Positions 1 to 7,417 are shown, numbered from the stretch's first letter. The stretch: DNA of 64,000 nucleotides from Jezberella montanilacus (GCF_003003055.1 NZ_PVTV01000019.1:1-64000), one strand, 5' to 3'. Program-made: numbers and translations. Notes: generated by a model not told the origin, from the sequence alone.

Positions 1-25
1 CGTCCGTAAATCGTGCTTTCTTCAT
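1..25 (-). CDS. Transposase OrfA, first codons only (partial)
   Basis: The minus strand has ATG at 25-23, preceded by AAGGAG with six bases of spacing. It reads MKKARFTD before leaving the window. That start is typical of the helix-turn-helix OrfA proteins of IS3-family elements, which bind the terminal repeats. Only eight residues are visible, so the assignment rests on this opening plus the inverted-repeat-like sequence upstream. Confidence 0.6.
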
Positions 26-94
26 CACTGCTCCTTGCTGTCAAGGAGCCATTGTCTCTAATTTCGCGTGGTCTGAAAATCCCAGGGCAGGTCA
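1..94 (-). mobile_element. End of an IS3-family (IS2-like) insertion sequence, cut by the window edge
   Basis: Read on the minus strand, a segment beginning TGACCTGCCCTGGGATTTTC at about 94 resembles the terminal repeat style of IS2-type elements (TG..., then TGCCC and an ATTTTCAGACC stretch). It is followed by a strong ribosome binding site and the first codons of a transposase OrfA. Beyond 94 the sequence becomes AT-rich and unrelated. The outer boundary is a judgement by eye; no target duplication can be tested because the other end lies outside the window. Confidence 0.55.
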
Positions 95-350
95 TGTTGA
101 TGGAGACAGTCTAATTTTTTTCGTATTTTTCACGCAAATCACCGCGTTGTTTTATTTCCTTGACAGAAAAATAGGAAAAATCGGAGCCATGTAAACATTG
201 AGTTAGCAGGCGATTTTAATTTTGAGAAAAAATCACTAAAAATCTTTGTTTGAAAATTCCATGCAAAATTAAATGTGAAATTATTGTGAAAATTTTCAGT
301 GAAGTGTTTTCAATTTACTATTAATCTTAGGCGAAAACTTCGCTCTAAAA
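95..350. other. AT-rich intergenic stretch, no gene seen
   Basis: This stretch lies between the IS end and the terminator of the toxin gene. It is very A/T-rich with runs of A and T, and I see no convincing open frame, RNA gene or repeat array. The composition fits the recently acquired character of the first 4 kb. Confidence 0.6.
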
Positions 351-380
351 ATAAAAAACCAGCCGGGTGATAGGCTGGTT
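351..380 (-). terminator. Rho-independent terminator of the toxin-antitoxin operon
   Basis: AACCAGCC (357-364) and GGCTGGTT (373-380) form a perfect 8-bp stem with an 8-base loop. On the minus strand the stem is followed by TTTTTATTTTT. It lies 37 bases beyond the toxin stop codon. Confidence 0.8.
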
Positions 381-416
381 GATCAGAGTCTAATTGCTGA
401 TTAGCTGCTTAGTTGA

Positions 417-746
417 TTACTTTTTTCCGTATGCAGCATCGTGGTCTGGCTCAATTAATAACACTCTAAGAAAATGATCCTCTCTAAAGCCGATTCCCCG
501 AATTGATTTGCTAACCCGAAAGGAGTAGAGCGCATCGATGCCCTTTGGGGCGGGGATACTATGAATCTTTTCCCATTTGAGACCTTTGTCACGGTAAACC
601 TGGTTCCAGGTCAGTTGCGTGATTTTTTCAAAAGTAGCAAAGGCCTTCTCTTGTTCGACTAACTCTAATGTCTCCCAAGCAGATTGAAAGACCGGGCTAT
701 TGAGATCAAGCTCAACTAATGGCTCAGGCTTTACGTTTCGTGCCAT
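417..746 (-). CDS. RelE/ParE-like toxin of a type II toxin-antitoxin pair
   Basis: This 109-residue protein has the size and layout of RelE/ParE-fold toxins. A helical N-terminal half contains a lysine/tryptophan-rich stretch (about 45-62), followed by a strand-rich end with SFRVSKSIRGIGFRE and LRVLLIEPDHDAAYGKK. Such toxins usually cleave mRNA at the ribosome or poison gyrase; which applies here cannot be read from sequence. Its start lies inside the end of the upstream antitoxin gene (23-base overlap), indicating translational coupling, and a terminator follows. The pair sits in the AT-rich island-like segment, where such modules often stabilise mobile DNA. The family call rests on fold-like pattern and context. 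Confidence 0.6.
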   Translation of the reverse strand: MARNVKPEPLVELDLNSPVFQSAWETLELVEQEKAFATFEKITQLTWNQVYRDKGLKWEKIHSIPAPKGIDALYSFRVSKSIRGIGFREDHFLRVLLIEPDHDAAYGKK

Positions 747-1014
747 GCGCTTTAGCCATTTTTAATTTAGAAAGATCAGTCGCTTTTGCCGGGGTTTTTT
801 GTGCCCAAGCTAGAGCAGCCGATAAGTCCTTTTTAACGGCAGGCGTATGCATCCAACGTTCATTATCAGGAATAACCGTGGCTGTACGAATCACCCAAAC
901 CCCTGGCTCAGGCGTTTCTACTAGTACTTGACGTCCTGCATGCTCTTTACCAAGCGAAATTTGTCCGCTTGATCCAATCGACTTAATAACCTGGTGATCT
1001 ATGACTGCGCCCAT
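724..1014 (-). CDS. Antitoxin, partner of the downstream toxin (AbrB-like N-terminus possible)
   Basis: This 96-residue basic protein begins MGAVIDHQVIKSIGSSGQIS, a short beta-strand pattern reminiscent of AbrB/MazE-type DNA-binding antitoxins. A middle VLVETPEPGVWVIRTA segment and a lysine-rich tail (KLKMAKAHGTKRKA) follow. ATG at 1014 has AGGAGA seven bases upstream. It is the first gene of the pair and overlaps the toxin start. Antitoxins of this kind neutralise the toxin and repress the operon; the palindrome at 1030-1042 is a likely binding site. The exact DNA-binding family is uncertain. Confidence 0.55.
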   Translation of the reverse strand: MGAVIDHQVIKSIGSSGQISLGKEHAGRQVLVETPEPGVWVIRTATVIPDNERWMHTPAVKKDLSAALAWAQKTPAKATDLSKLKMAKAHGTKRKA

Positions 1015-1029
1015 GGCATTCTCCTATAT

Positions 1030-1052
1030 TCATGCAGCATGATTGCATTATA
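1030..1052 (-). promoter_or_regulatory. Promoter -10 and palindromic operator of the toxin-antitoxin operon
   Basis: A perfect TATAAT lies on the minus strand at 1052-1047. It is followed by the palindrome TCATGC-A-GCATGA (1030-1042), at the expected transcription start and 16 bases before the antitoxin ATG. No good -35 is visible. The layout suggests autorepression by the antitoxin or the complex. Confidence 0.5.
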
Positions 1053-1127
1053 GCATGATTTTTATACAATCGGACTGATGTTTCACCATGGCACAACCCT
1101 GGGCAAAGCCCTTGAGCCCGAACTCAC

Positions 1128-1694
1128 TTAGATCAGTTCTACGGCCTGTCTCTTTTGCTCATCGTTGACGTCGATATATCTTTGCGTTACCGCAATGGAC
1201 CGATGGCCGGCTAAAGAGGCTAAGATTCTTACACCAATGCCTTTATTAGCCAAAGTGGTAATGAAAAACTTTCTGCCCGAGTGGCTGCTCCCACCGCTAA
1301 TACCCACATTCTTATATAGCTGATGAAACCACACACATAAGCCATTGGGGCTAAAACGTAATCGGTGATCGGTATGAAAGAAGGGGATATCAGCGCCTTT
1401 GGCATGTCTTGTTGTGAGGTAGTTGGCTAATTCCACCTGTAAACGCTGTGAAACAAAGACGGTTCTGGGATATTTGCCTTTAGTTTGCGCGGCCGATAAA
1501 CGGATCTCATTCTTAATCGATCCATCGGGGTTCACTACATCACCCATGGTGAGTGAGGCTATTTCGGCGACACGAAGGCCTCCGAGAAAACTGGTAAGAA
1601 TGATTGCTCTGTCACGCAAAGCGTATTTTTTGGTACTGACGTAATTAAGAACTTGATCAAGCTCTGCTTGAGATAAGGTTTTTGCTTGTGCCAT
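1128..1694 (-). CDS. Short tyrosine recombinase (phage-integrase family catalytic domain)
   Basis: This 188-residue protein is only the catalytic domain of the tyrosine recombinase family. Visible active-site elements are the first Arg in GGLRVAEIASL (about 40), a TKGK motif (about 73), HSGR (about 138-141), the AGHRS His (about 163) and the nucleophile in TQRYID (about 173). Full-length integrases and XerC/D carry an additional N-terminal SAM-like arm-binding domain of about 100 residues, absent here. ATG 1694 has AGGAAA upstream. Such one-domain recombinases occur on plasmids, integrative elements and inversion systems. It may mobilise the surrounding AT-rich segment. An inverted repeat of recombination-site size lies 134 bp upstream of its start. 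Confidence 0.85.
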   Translation of the reverse strand: MAQAKTLSQAELDQVLNYVSTKKYALRDRAIILTSFLGGLRVAEIASLTMGDVVNPDGSIKNEIRLSAAQTKGKYPRTVFVSQRLQVELANYLTTRHAKGADIPFFHTDHRLRFSPNGLCVWFHQLYKNVGISGGSSHSGRKFFITTLANKGIGVRILASLAGHRSIAVTQRYIDVNDEQKRQAVELI

Positions 1695-1827
1695 TTGGTT
1701 TTCCTGTCATAAATAAAATGTGCGTTTTAAGTATGTTTCCTTAAGCAGAAAAGGTCGACCTCAGTTTGTTTGCTAAGCGTCACTTAACAGGACAAAAAGA
1801 CCTTCAAAGAATCAATGACTTACAAAT

Positions 1828-1859
1828 CGGGTTAAGAATATAGTTATTTTCTTAACCCG
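1828..1859. repeat. Perfect 11-bp inverted repeat upstream of the recombinase
   Basis: CGGGTTAAGAA (1828-1838) and TTCTTAACCCG (1849-1859) are perfect complements separated by 10 bases. Weaker pairing continues outside the arms. No T-run follows directly on either strand, so a terminator is not the obvious explanation. The geometry resembles the core site of a tyrosine recombinase, and a transcript hairpin is the alternative. A second small hairpin, GTCGTC-TTTA-GACGAC, lies at 1899-1914. Confidence 0.5.
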
Positions 1860-1935
1860 TATTTGCTTATAAGTATTTAGCAATCTTCATTAAGATCTGT
1901 CGTCTTTAGACGACGACCTTAGCTAATGCTTCAAA

Positions 1936-2235
1936 TCACTTGATAGCGTACTTTTGTAAGTTCTCAAGTGCTTTCTTATATCCCCCAGCAAATACGCCGT
2001 TTGTAGACGGTTTTTGAGGGGAATTTAGCTCTGATTGCGTTGTGGCTATCAGCGCTGGGGTGGGTTTACCGGGAATTCTGGCAATGCAGCTACGTATAGG
2101 CAGTTCCCAGTAATCATTTATTCCGTGCTCTGAATCTTTAATTTCAATATAAATTCTGCTGTAGTTCATATCCAAAGACGCATAGCCCTCTACCGCGCTC
2201 TTGATCCCAGCTTCATAGCGATATATCCAGCTCAT
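1936..2235 (-). CDS. Hypothetical protein, coupled to the HMG-CoA-lyase-like gene
   Basis: I do not recognise this 99-residue protein. It has an aromatic, strand-like N-terminal half (RIYIEIKDSEHGINDYWELP) and a proline-rich middle, with no signal peptide or membrane helix. It ends in a basic helix (GGYKKALENLQKYAIK). Its ATG shares one base with the TAA stop of the preceding lyase gene (TAATG), which usually means translational coupling and supports a real gene. Composition is AT-rich like its neighbours. Confidence 0.5.
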   Translation of the reverse strand: MSWIYRYEAGIKSAVEGYASLDMNYSRIYIEIKDSEHGINDYWELPIRSCIARIPGKPTPALIATTQSELNSPQKPSTNGVFAGGYKKALENLQKYAIK

Positions 2236-3097
2236 TAAAACCCCGTCTTCATTTGTAGGGATGGCTTGCGAGCTTCAAAAAGCAAATCCAAATTGATACC
2301 TGTTTTGACGCCCATTGCCTCAAACATAAACACCAAATCTTCAGTGACCACATTACCAGATGCACCAGGAGCATAGGGGCAGCCGCCTAAACCGCCCATT
2401 GAAGAATCAAATGAAGTGACGCCCTCTTCATATGCCGCCAAGCAATTTGCTAAACCAAGTCCACGTGTATTGTGTAGATGCGCTGCGCCAGCTTTACTAC
2501 CAATAGCTGACTTCAATCTTCTAAAGAGTCTTTTAATTTGAGCCGGATTTGCATATCCCGTTGTATCGGATAAACCAGACTCATCAGCACCTGCTGCAAT
2601 TACTTGCTCAGCTATCCAAATAACCTCATCCTCCGGAACCAATCCTTGTAAGGTGCAACCAAAGGCTGTTGCAATACCCGCCTCGACCTTTACTTGTGGC
2701 GCATGGTCATTGCGATATTGAGCAATTCGTTTAACTTCCTCAATCATTTCCTCACGGGTCTTACGGACATTCGCCAAGGAATGTGCGGCACTAGCTGAAA
2801 CAGGAATAGTAACTTTATGAACACCAGCCTCAATTGCAGCCTGTGCTCCTTTTAAGTTAGGGACCAAGGCCATGACTGTGAGCCCCGGCAAAGTTTTAGC
2901 ATGACGCACAATATCAGCTGCGTCAGCCATCTGCGGCAACATCTTTGCAGGAACAAATGAAGCAACCTCTATCTCACGAACTCCGGCTTTATACAAAGCA
3001 TCATCCAGGCATTCTTTTTTTCTGTTGGCATGATTGATTTAATGGGCTGCAAACCATCCCTTGGCCCAACCTCACTAATTAAAATATCTGTTGACAT
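2235..3097 (-). pseudogene. Hydroxymethylglutaryl-CoA-lyase-family gene with a -1 frameshift near codon 31
   Basis: The long frame (2235-2996) starts MYKAGVREIEVASF, inside the normal fold. The missing N-terminus lies upstream in another frame: ATG at 3097 reads MSTDILISEVGPRDGLQPIK, including the family's catalytic VGPRDGLQ. The two frames meet at about 3001-3006, where one additional base would restore a W-x-DALYKAGV join. Other family marks are intact: HLHN metal-binding His pair, and the SSMGGLGGCPYAPGASGN signature near the C-terminus. Restored length is about 287 residues, normal for HMG-CoA lyases (and related citramalyl-type lyases), which cleave an acyl-CoA to acetyl-CoA and a keto acid. 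Either a recent inactivation or an assembly error. Confidence 0.8.
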
Positions 3098-3110
3098 CAA
3101 ATTCACTATG

Positions 3111-3136
3111 TTCTATCCTATAGAATGTTGTTCTAT
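3111..3136. promoter_or_regulatory. Candidate IclR operator in the divergent intergenic region
   Basis: TTCTATCCTATAGAA (3111-3125) is a 6-3-6 palindrome, and a further TTCTAT half-site follows at 3131-3136. It lies between the divergent lyase gene and the IclR regulator gene, the usual place for autoregulatory IclR sites. Confidence 0.5.
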
Positions 3137-3165
3137 TATTAAATCACACAAAAAAGCCTCTGTCT

Positions 3166-3879
3166 ATGCCAAAAAAATCCTCTAAGCAAAATGATGGAAA
3201 AATCGCTAAATCAGAGGCAGGCGTAGCTGCTGTAGACAAAGCACTCACAATTCTTAGGCTGTTTACGTCAAGTAACCCTGAACTCTCATTAATTCAAATT
3301 TCTGACGCAACAGGTCTTTATAAGAGTACGGTCCTGAGGATGTTGGCATCACTTGAAAACTCTCTTTTGGTAATTAAAAGGGCTAATGGGGTTTATACGC
3401 TTGGTCCTGCAATCGCCAGTCTTACCGCTGCATATCAGCAACTGTCCCTAGAGTCGGTTGTATTGCCTATTCTTGAGGATCTTATGCATGCCACTAACGA
3501 AAGTGCGGCTTTTCATGTACGTCAAGGTGATCAACGCCTATGTTTATATAGAGTAGATTCCAATCAAGCACTTAGGGATCATATTAAGGTTGGCGATTTA
3601 TTACCTATCGATAAAGGTGCGGGTGGAAAAGTACTCACCGCATTTGAAGGAGTCCCAGGGAAAATCGCTTCAAAAATTCGCAAAGATATGGTTTTAGCGG
3701 TTTCAGGAGATCGAGTAAAAGAAATTTCTGGGATTTCAGCACCCGTCTTCAATTCTGAAGGCCTAATTGGAGTGATCACGCTGACAATGCCGACATATCG
3801 TTTTGATAACAGGCAAGCAGCACTGGTTAAGGCTAGTGCAGAAAAATTGACGAAACTTCTTGGTGGGAAATTTTCTTAA
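3166..3879 (+). CDS. IclR-family transcriptional regulator
   Basis: This 237-residue protein has the standard IclR layout. An N-terminal winged helix-turn-helix spans about 20-80 (AVDKALTILRLF, then LSLIQISDATGLYKSTVLRML). A C-terminal effector-binding domain follows, with HVRQGDQRLCLYRVDSNQALR, IDKGAGGKVLTAF and a final SAPVFNSEGLIGVITLTMP segment. Such regulators bind small aromatic or short-chain organic acids and control an adjacent catabolic operon. Here the divergent target is the broken lyase gene, with a palindrome between the two. The gene is AT-rich like the rest of the segment. Confidence 0.9.
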   Translation: MPKKSSKQNDGKIAKSEAGVAAVDKALTILRLFTSSNPELSLIQISDATGLYKSTVLRMLASLENSLLVIKRANGVYTLGPAIASLTAAYQQLSLESVVLPILEDLMHATNESAAFHVRQGDQRLCLYRVDSNQALRDHIKVGDLLPIDKGAGGKVLTAFEGVPGKIASKIRKDMVLAVSGDRVKEISGISAPVFNSEGLIGVITLTMPTYRFDNRQAALVKASAEKLTKLLGGKFS

Positions 3880-4222
3880 ATGCACTATGTCGACCCCAGC
3901 CAAAATGGCCGTGCCCATTAGGAACTCTCCAATGCCTGCTTATGGCCGTTCTCTGCCACCTAAATACTGCCAATCACCCAAATTGAACGCCAGCAAGCCA
4001 CCCTATAAGAGCCGCCTGACCGTCACGTAACCGGACACTTCCGAGTCGGGTCAAACCGACACTAGATCGTCAGGGTCAAAAATTGATCAGAGTCGCCCCA
4101 TAGTCCACTAGGATCCGCCACGCCCTAATACCAGATAGGGTTCTCGATAGCAAAGCTAGATCATGATTAGCCACAATCAGGCCAATAGACCAGCCTAAAT
4201 ATGTATGAAGAAATGTGAAATT
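3880..4222. other. Non-coding stretch, probably decayed sequence
   Basis: I find no intact frame or RNA gene. Stop codons are frequent in all frames. The sequence has the look of degraded coding material rather than a promoter region. It separates the AT-rich segment from the tRNA-like fragment and the more GC-rich chromosome that follows. Confidence 0.5.
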
Positions 4223-4262
4223 TGGCCTGCCCAGCACGATTCGAACGTGCGACCTACGCCTT
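4223..4262 (-). repeat. tRNA 3'-end fragment, candidate attachment site
   Basis: On the minus strand there is a perfect T-arm: stem GCACG, loop TTCGAAT, stem CGTGC. It is preceded by GTAGGTC and followed by an acceptor-like 3' strand ending in CCA at 4223. The sequence further upstream (4263-4300) shows no anticodon arm, D-arm or matching 5' acceptor strand, so this is a 3' remnant of about 40 bases, not a full tRNA. Tyrosine-recombinase islands duplicate exactly such tRNA ends. The CCA side faces the AT-rich segment. The tRNA species cannot be named safely. Confidence 0.6.
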
Positions 4263-4341
4263 ATTTTGTCTTGACTTGAGACCTGTTACCGTGTTGCATA
4301 GCACTATCGCTTTATCGTTCTAATTGAAGAGGGACAAGCTC

Positions 4342-4737
4342 ATGGACATTGGCATCACCGCCGTTTTAGCGGCGACCTTCGTCAGTTATGTAGTAGGCTC
4401 GATTTGGTATCTATGGCTCGGGAAATCGTGGCGTCGGGCAGTAGGCTGGGGCGAAGAAGGGCCTGCGTACCGCCCCTCAGCGTTTGAATTGCTCGTCGGT
4501 TTGCTGGGCCAGCTGATTATCGCTTGCGCCCTGTTCAGCTTACTTGCCCACCTTGGTTTGACTGGCGTTCGTTCCGCACTCATTGCAGGCTTTGGCATCT
4601 GGCTCGGATTTATTTTGCCGAGTCTCACAACGAACATCATTTTCCAACGCAGAAACAAAAAGCTTATTTGGCAAGATGGCCTGCATTGGCTTCTCATTTT
4701 AGCGAGCCAAGGGATCGTGCTCGGATTGCTATCCTGA
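4342..4737 (+). CDS. DUF1761-like small membrane protein
   Basis: A 131-residue integral membrane protein of the DUF1761 type, function unknown. It has an N-terminal membrane segment (ITAVLAATFVSYVVGSIWYL), then a WRRAVGW loop. Three further hydrophobic helices follow at about 45-70, 75-95 and 110-130. I chose ATG 4342 because GAGGGA precedes it at good distance; a TTG six codons upstream would put that sequence inside the protein. It stands alone, converging on the DUF1330 gene. Confidence 0.7.
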   Translation: MDIGITAVLAATFVSYVVGSIWYLWLGKSWRRAVGWGEEGPAYRPSAFELLVGLLGQLIIACALFSLLAHLGLTGVRSALIAGFGIWLGFILPSLTTNIIFQRRNKKLIWQDGLHWLLILASQGIVLGLLS

Positions 4738-4763
4738 AGATGCGCGTTTTGATCGATGATTAC

Positions 4764-5060
4764 TCAGGAAGCGCTCGACTCCAGTACAAAGATGCGAAAG
4801 CCCGCATATTGATCGCCTACCCTGCGAGCATCCCGGTAAGCTTGCGAGGCAAATGTTGCGACGGCCATTTCAACGCTTTCAAACTGAACCAGAGCGACTC
4901 TTTTTGGTGCAACTTCATCTATGGCTGTGGGTTGGCTTGGCCGAACGAGAAATGTCGCACCGGCGTCAGCAAATACCTTTGCGGCTAAAGGGAAAAACTC
5001 TTTAGTAAAGGCCTCGGGATCCCGCACATCAAGTTCAATAACTGCGATAGCTGGTTTCAT
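4764..5060 (-). CDS. DUF1330 family protein
   Basis: This 98-residue protein matches the small ferredoxin-like alpha/beta fold of DUF1330 (dimeric alpha-beta barrel type). It begins AIAVIELDVRDPEAF, with a central GATFLVRP segment, and ends in the FESVEMAVATFASQAYRDARRVGD region with the usual SxxY-like pattern and FRIFVLES. The biochemical role of the family is not established. It converges with the DUF1761 gene. Confidence 0.8.
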   Translation of the reverse strand: MKPAIAVIELDVRDPEAFTKEFFPLAAKVFADAGATFLVRPSQPTAIDEVAPKRVALVQFESVEMAVATFASQAYRDARRVGDQYAGFRIFVLESSAS

Positions 5061-5263
5061 TTGAGCGGCTTAGCGTGGAGCAATAGAGCGACTGGCGGTA
5101 GACTTTGGCATTTCGTCGAGTCCTCTATACTTAGTTGTAGAGAAGGCTAGTTTAATTGCCTAGCGTGAAAAAGAGAATTTTTTTCTTTGCCGCACCTGAA
5201 TACTCTAAGCCCCAAAAATTCAACTGATGGTATGTTACCAAGCCACTGCATAGAGAGCTCATC

Positions 5264-6595
5264 TTGACACCAAAATTCTCATTCGCTCAAGCCAAACACC
5301 TAGGTCAGACTTCGCTTGCTCTACTTACAACGCTCCTGGCGATCTCAGTTCCTCCTGTCTACGCGCAGGATATCGACGGCACAGTCAAAACTCTGTTGGC
5401 GTCACCCAGAATCAAACAGGTATTAGCGGACTTAGAAACCGATGATGCCAGAGCACTTAAAGAACTCAAGCGCTTCACAACTGAACTCCCCGCCCCACCC
5501 TTTAAAGAGAGAGTGCGCGCTGAAGCGTTTTTGGCAAGAATGCAAGAGCTTGGTGCAAAAGATGCCTACATTGATGCCGATAACAACGTGATTGCCGTTC
5601 GCAAAGGGACAGGTCACGGACCCAGGCTGCTGATATCGGCACACCTTGATACGGTGTTTCCGGAGGGCACCGACGTCACAATCAAAGAAAAGGACGGCAA
5701 GCTCTACGCGCCGGGTATTTCAGACGATACTCGCGGCTTGATTGTGTTGATACAGTGGTTGAAGGCGTTAAACGAAAGAGGCATTCAAACCACTGGTGAT
5801 TTAGTGATTGCCGCTAACGTGGGTGAAGAGGGACTGGGTGACTTACGCGGCATGAAAGCCATTTTCAAAAATGTAGCTGGTATAGACGGCATGGTTGGCT
5901 TAGAACCTGGCTTGGCAGACAGGATCACCATTGGAGGAACAGGTAGCCACCGTTACGATGTCATTTTTACCGGACCTGGTGGTCATAGTTTCGGGGCATT
6001 TGGTCAAGTTCCCAGTGCTATACATGCGATGGGACGAGCCATCAGCAAAGTGGGCGACGTCAGGCCACCGAAGGACCCGAAGACAACTTTCACCGTCGGC
6101 ACAGTGGAAGGCGGAACCTCAGTGAATTCAATCGCTGGTCATGCAAGTTTCGCGCTTGATATCCGATCAAACGGTGCTGATAGTCTCGCTAAAACAGAAA
6201 AACTAATCATGGATGCTATTGCAGCGGGCGTTGCAGAAGAAAACCAGCGTTGGGAGACAGACAAAAAAATTACCGTAGAAATGAAGCTGATCGGAGATCG
6301 GCCTGCCGGCTCGACGCCTGAAGACTCTGTGATGGTTAAGACAGCGGTGACGAGCAGTCAAGCCTTTAATAAGAAGCCTTATTTTAATAGCTCAAGCACC
6401 GACGCCAACGTGCCCATGTCATTGAAAGTTCCAGCAATCATCTTAGGTAGCGGTGGCAAAAATGGGGGTACCCATTCACTGACCGAGTGGCTAGATCCTA
6501 GTCAAGAATGGGTCGATGCCCAAGCTGCACTCGTCACTGTGCTGAGTCTTGTCGGGGTTGAAGGGGTTGTTCAACCCTTGTTGTCAAAGAAATAG
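5264..6595 (+). CDS. Secreted M20-family metallohydrolase (peptidase)
   Basis: A 443-residue zinc hydrolase of the M20/M25/M40 group. It begins with a signal peptide ending near PPVYAQD, so it is periplasmic. Metal and catalytic motifs appear in order: SAHLDTV (first His and Asp), GISDDTRG (bridging Asp), GEEG (catalytic Glu pair), GLEPG (third ligand) and GGTHSLTEW (last His). A dimerisation insert with HSFGAFG lies in the middle. Family members cleave peptides or amide bonds. The start is TTG with GAGAG upstream. It appears monocistronic. Confidence 0.85.
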   Translation: MTPKFSFAQAKHLGQTSLALLTTLLAISVPPVYAQDIDGTVKTLLASPRIKQVLADLETDDARALKELKRFTTELPAPPFKERVRAEAFLARMQELGAKDAYIDADNNVIAVRKGTGHGPRLLISAHLDTVFPEGTDVTIKEKDGKLYAPGISDDTRGLIVLIQWLKALNERGIQTTGDLVIAANVGEEGLGDLRGMKAIFKNVAGIDGMVGLEPGLADRITIGGTGSHRYDVIFTGPGGHSFGAFGQVPSAIHAMGRAISKVGDVRPPKDPKTTFTVGTVEGGTSVNSIAGHASFALDIRSNGADSLAKTEKLIMDAIAAGVAEENQRWETDKKITVEMKLIGDRPAGSTPEDSVMVKTAVTSSQAFNKKPYFNSSSTDANVPMSLKVPAIILGSGGKNGGTHSLTEWLDPSQEWVDAQAALVTVLSLVGVEGVVQPLLSKK

Positions 6596-6662
6596 TTTGG
6601 GGACTGATGGCGAAGACCGGGAACGGCACACGTTGAGATGTCCGATTCCCGTTGTCATTCAA

Positions 6663-7277
6663 TTACTTCCTGCCAAATTTCGCCTTTGTGTCTTCCAGAC
6701 ATAGATCTTTAGCAGCATCCGCGAACGCATTGCACTTTTCTTTAGCGACGGTGTACTGAGCGTCAGTCTTGTCGTCAGTCGCGGCCTTCCGAGCATCGTT
6801 TACTGTTTTGTTTGCATCAGTACGTGCCTCGACGGTTTTCTCATTCGCCTTGGTTGTCGCATCCGTGGTTTTCTCTTGTACTTTTGCGTCGGCTTTCGCT
6901 GAGGTAAATGCAGCATCTGCCTCTTTTACGCACACGTCTTTGATATTGCCACCCTTGTCATTGCACTTTTCCTTCGCGACTTTAAAGTCAGCGTCAGCCT
7001 TGGCAACGCGTGCCTCGTAGTGTGCCTTCGGGCTCGGCTTATAGGCAGCTTCCAGTTCAGCCTTTGCGACTGATTCTTTACCTTTAGCCTCAGCCATGCA
7101 AATGTTCTTGGCGTTTCCTGCCAAAGAGCTACAGCCGGTTTTGGCGGATTTGTAATCGGACTCGATCTTCTCTTCTGCAGTCTTATGATCGATTTTCGAC
7201 ATGCTTTGAGCCATTGCACCAGCAGCAAATCCAAGAGCTAGCGCAGCCGCGATGAGAGTGATCTTTAGGGTTTTCAT
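6663..7277 (-). CDS. Periplasmic alanine/lysine-rich helical protein with three Cys-pair repeats
   Basis: This 204-residue protein starts with a clear signal peptide (cleavage after GFAAGAMAQ). The mature part is rich in Ala, Lys, Asp and Glu and predicted helical. Three repeats of about 25 residues each carry two cysteines: AKTGCSSLAGNAKNICMAEA, AKEKCNDKGGNIKDVCVKEA and AKEKCNAFADAAKDLCLEDT. The spacing is C-x10/11-C. Between repeats 2 and 3 lies a low-complexity TKANEKTVEARTDANKTV segment. Conserved pairs suggest one disulfide per repeat in the oxidising periplasm. I do not recognise a function; an envelope stress or structural role is only a guess. Confidence 0.7.
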   Translation of the reverse strand: MKTLKITLIAAALALGFAAGAMAQSMSKIDHKTAEEKIESDYKSAKTGCSSLAGNAKNICMAEAKGKESVAKAELEAAYKPSPKAHYEARVAKADADFKVAKEKCNDKGGNIKDVCVKEADAAFTSAKADAKVQEKTTDATTKANEKTVEARTDANKTVNDARKAATDDKTDAQYTVAKEKCNAFADAAKDLCLEDTKAKFGRK

Positions 7278-7311
7278 GATGATTCCTTTGCGAAACTTTA
7301 GAGTGGTCCGG

Positions 7312-7329
7312 GGTCAACACTGTTGATCC
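7312..7329. promoter_or_regulatory. Palindrome upstream of the Cys-repeat protein gene
   Basis: TCAACA-C-TGTTGA (7314-7326) with flanking GG and CC lies 35-50 bases upstream of the minus-strand start at 7277. Position and symmetry fit a repressor or activator site. The protein is unknown. Confidence 0.35.
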
Positions 7330-7417
7330 GGTTAGTAACCCTGATGTTATGCAAAAAGAACCTTGGCTTCCGTCTGTTAGAGCACTTACTATCGATAAGG
7401 TACGCCCGCGTCTGACT

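Noticed and set aside
719-931. A plus-strand frame opposite the antitoxin and toxin genes
   Set aside because: It is antisense to two better-supported genes with a promoter, ribosome site and terminator.
4223-4300. A complete tRNA gene on the minus strand
   Set aside because: Only the T-arm and 3' acceptor strand are present. There is no matching 5' acceptor strand, D-arm or anticodon stem in the 76 bases expected.
6596-6662. A terminator between the M20 hydrolase gene and the Cys-repeat gene
   Set aside because: The GGGAA/TTCCC pairing has a bulge and a long loop, and no T-run follows.
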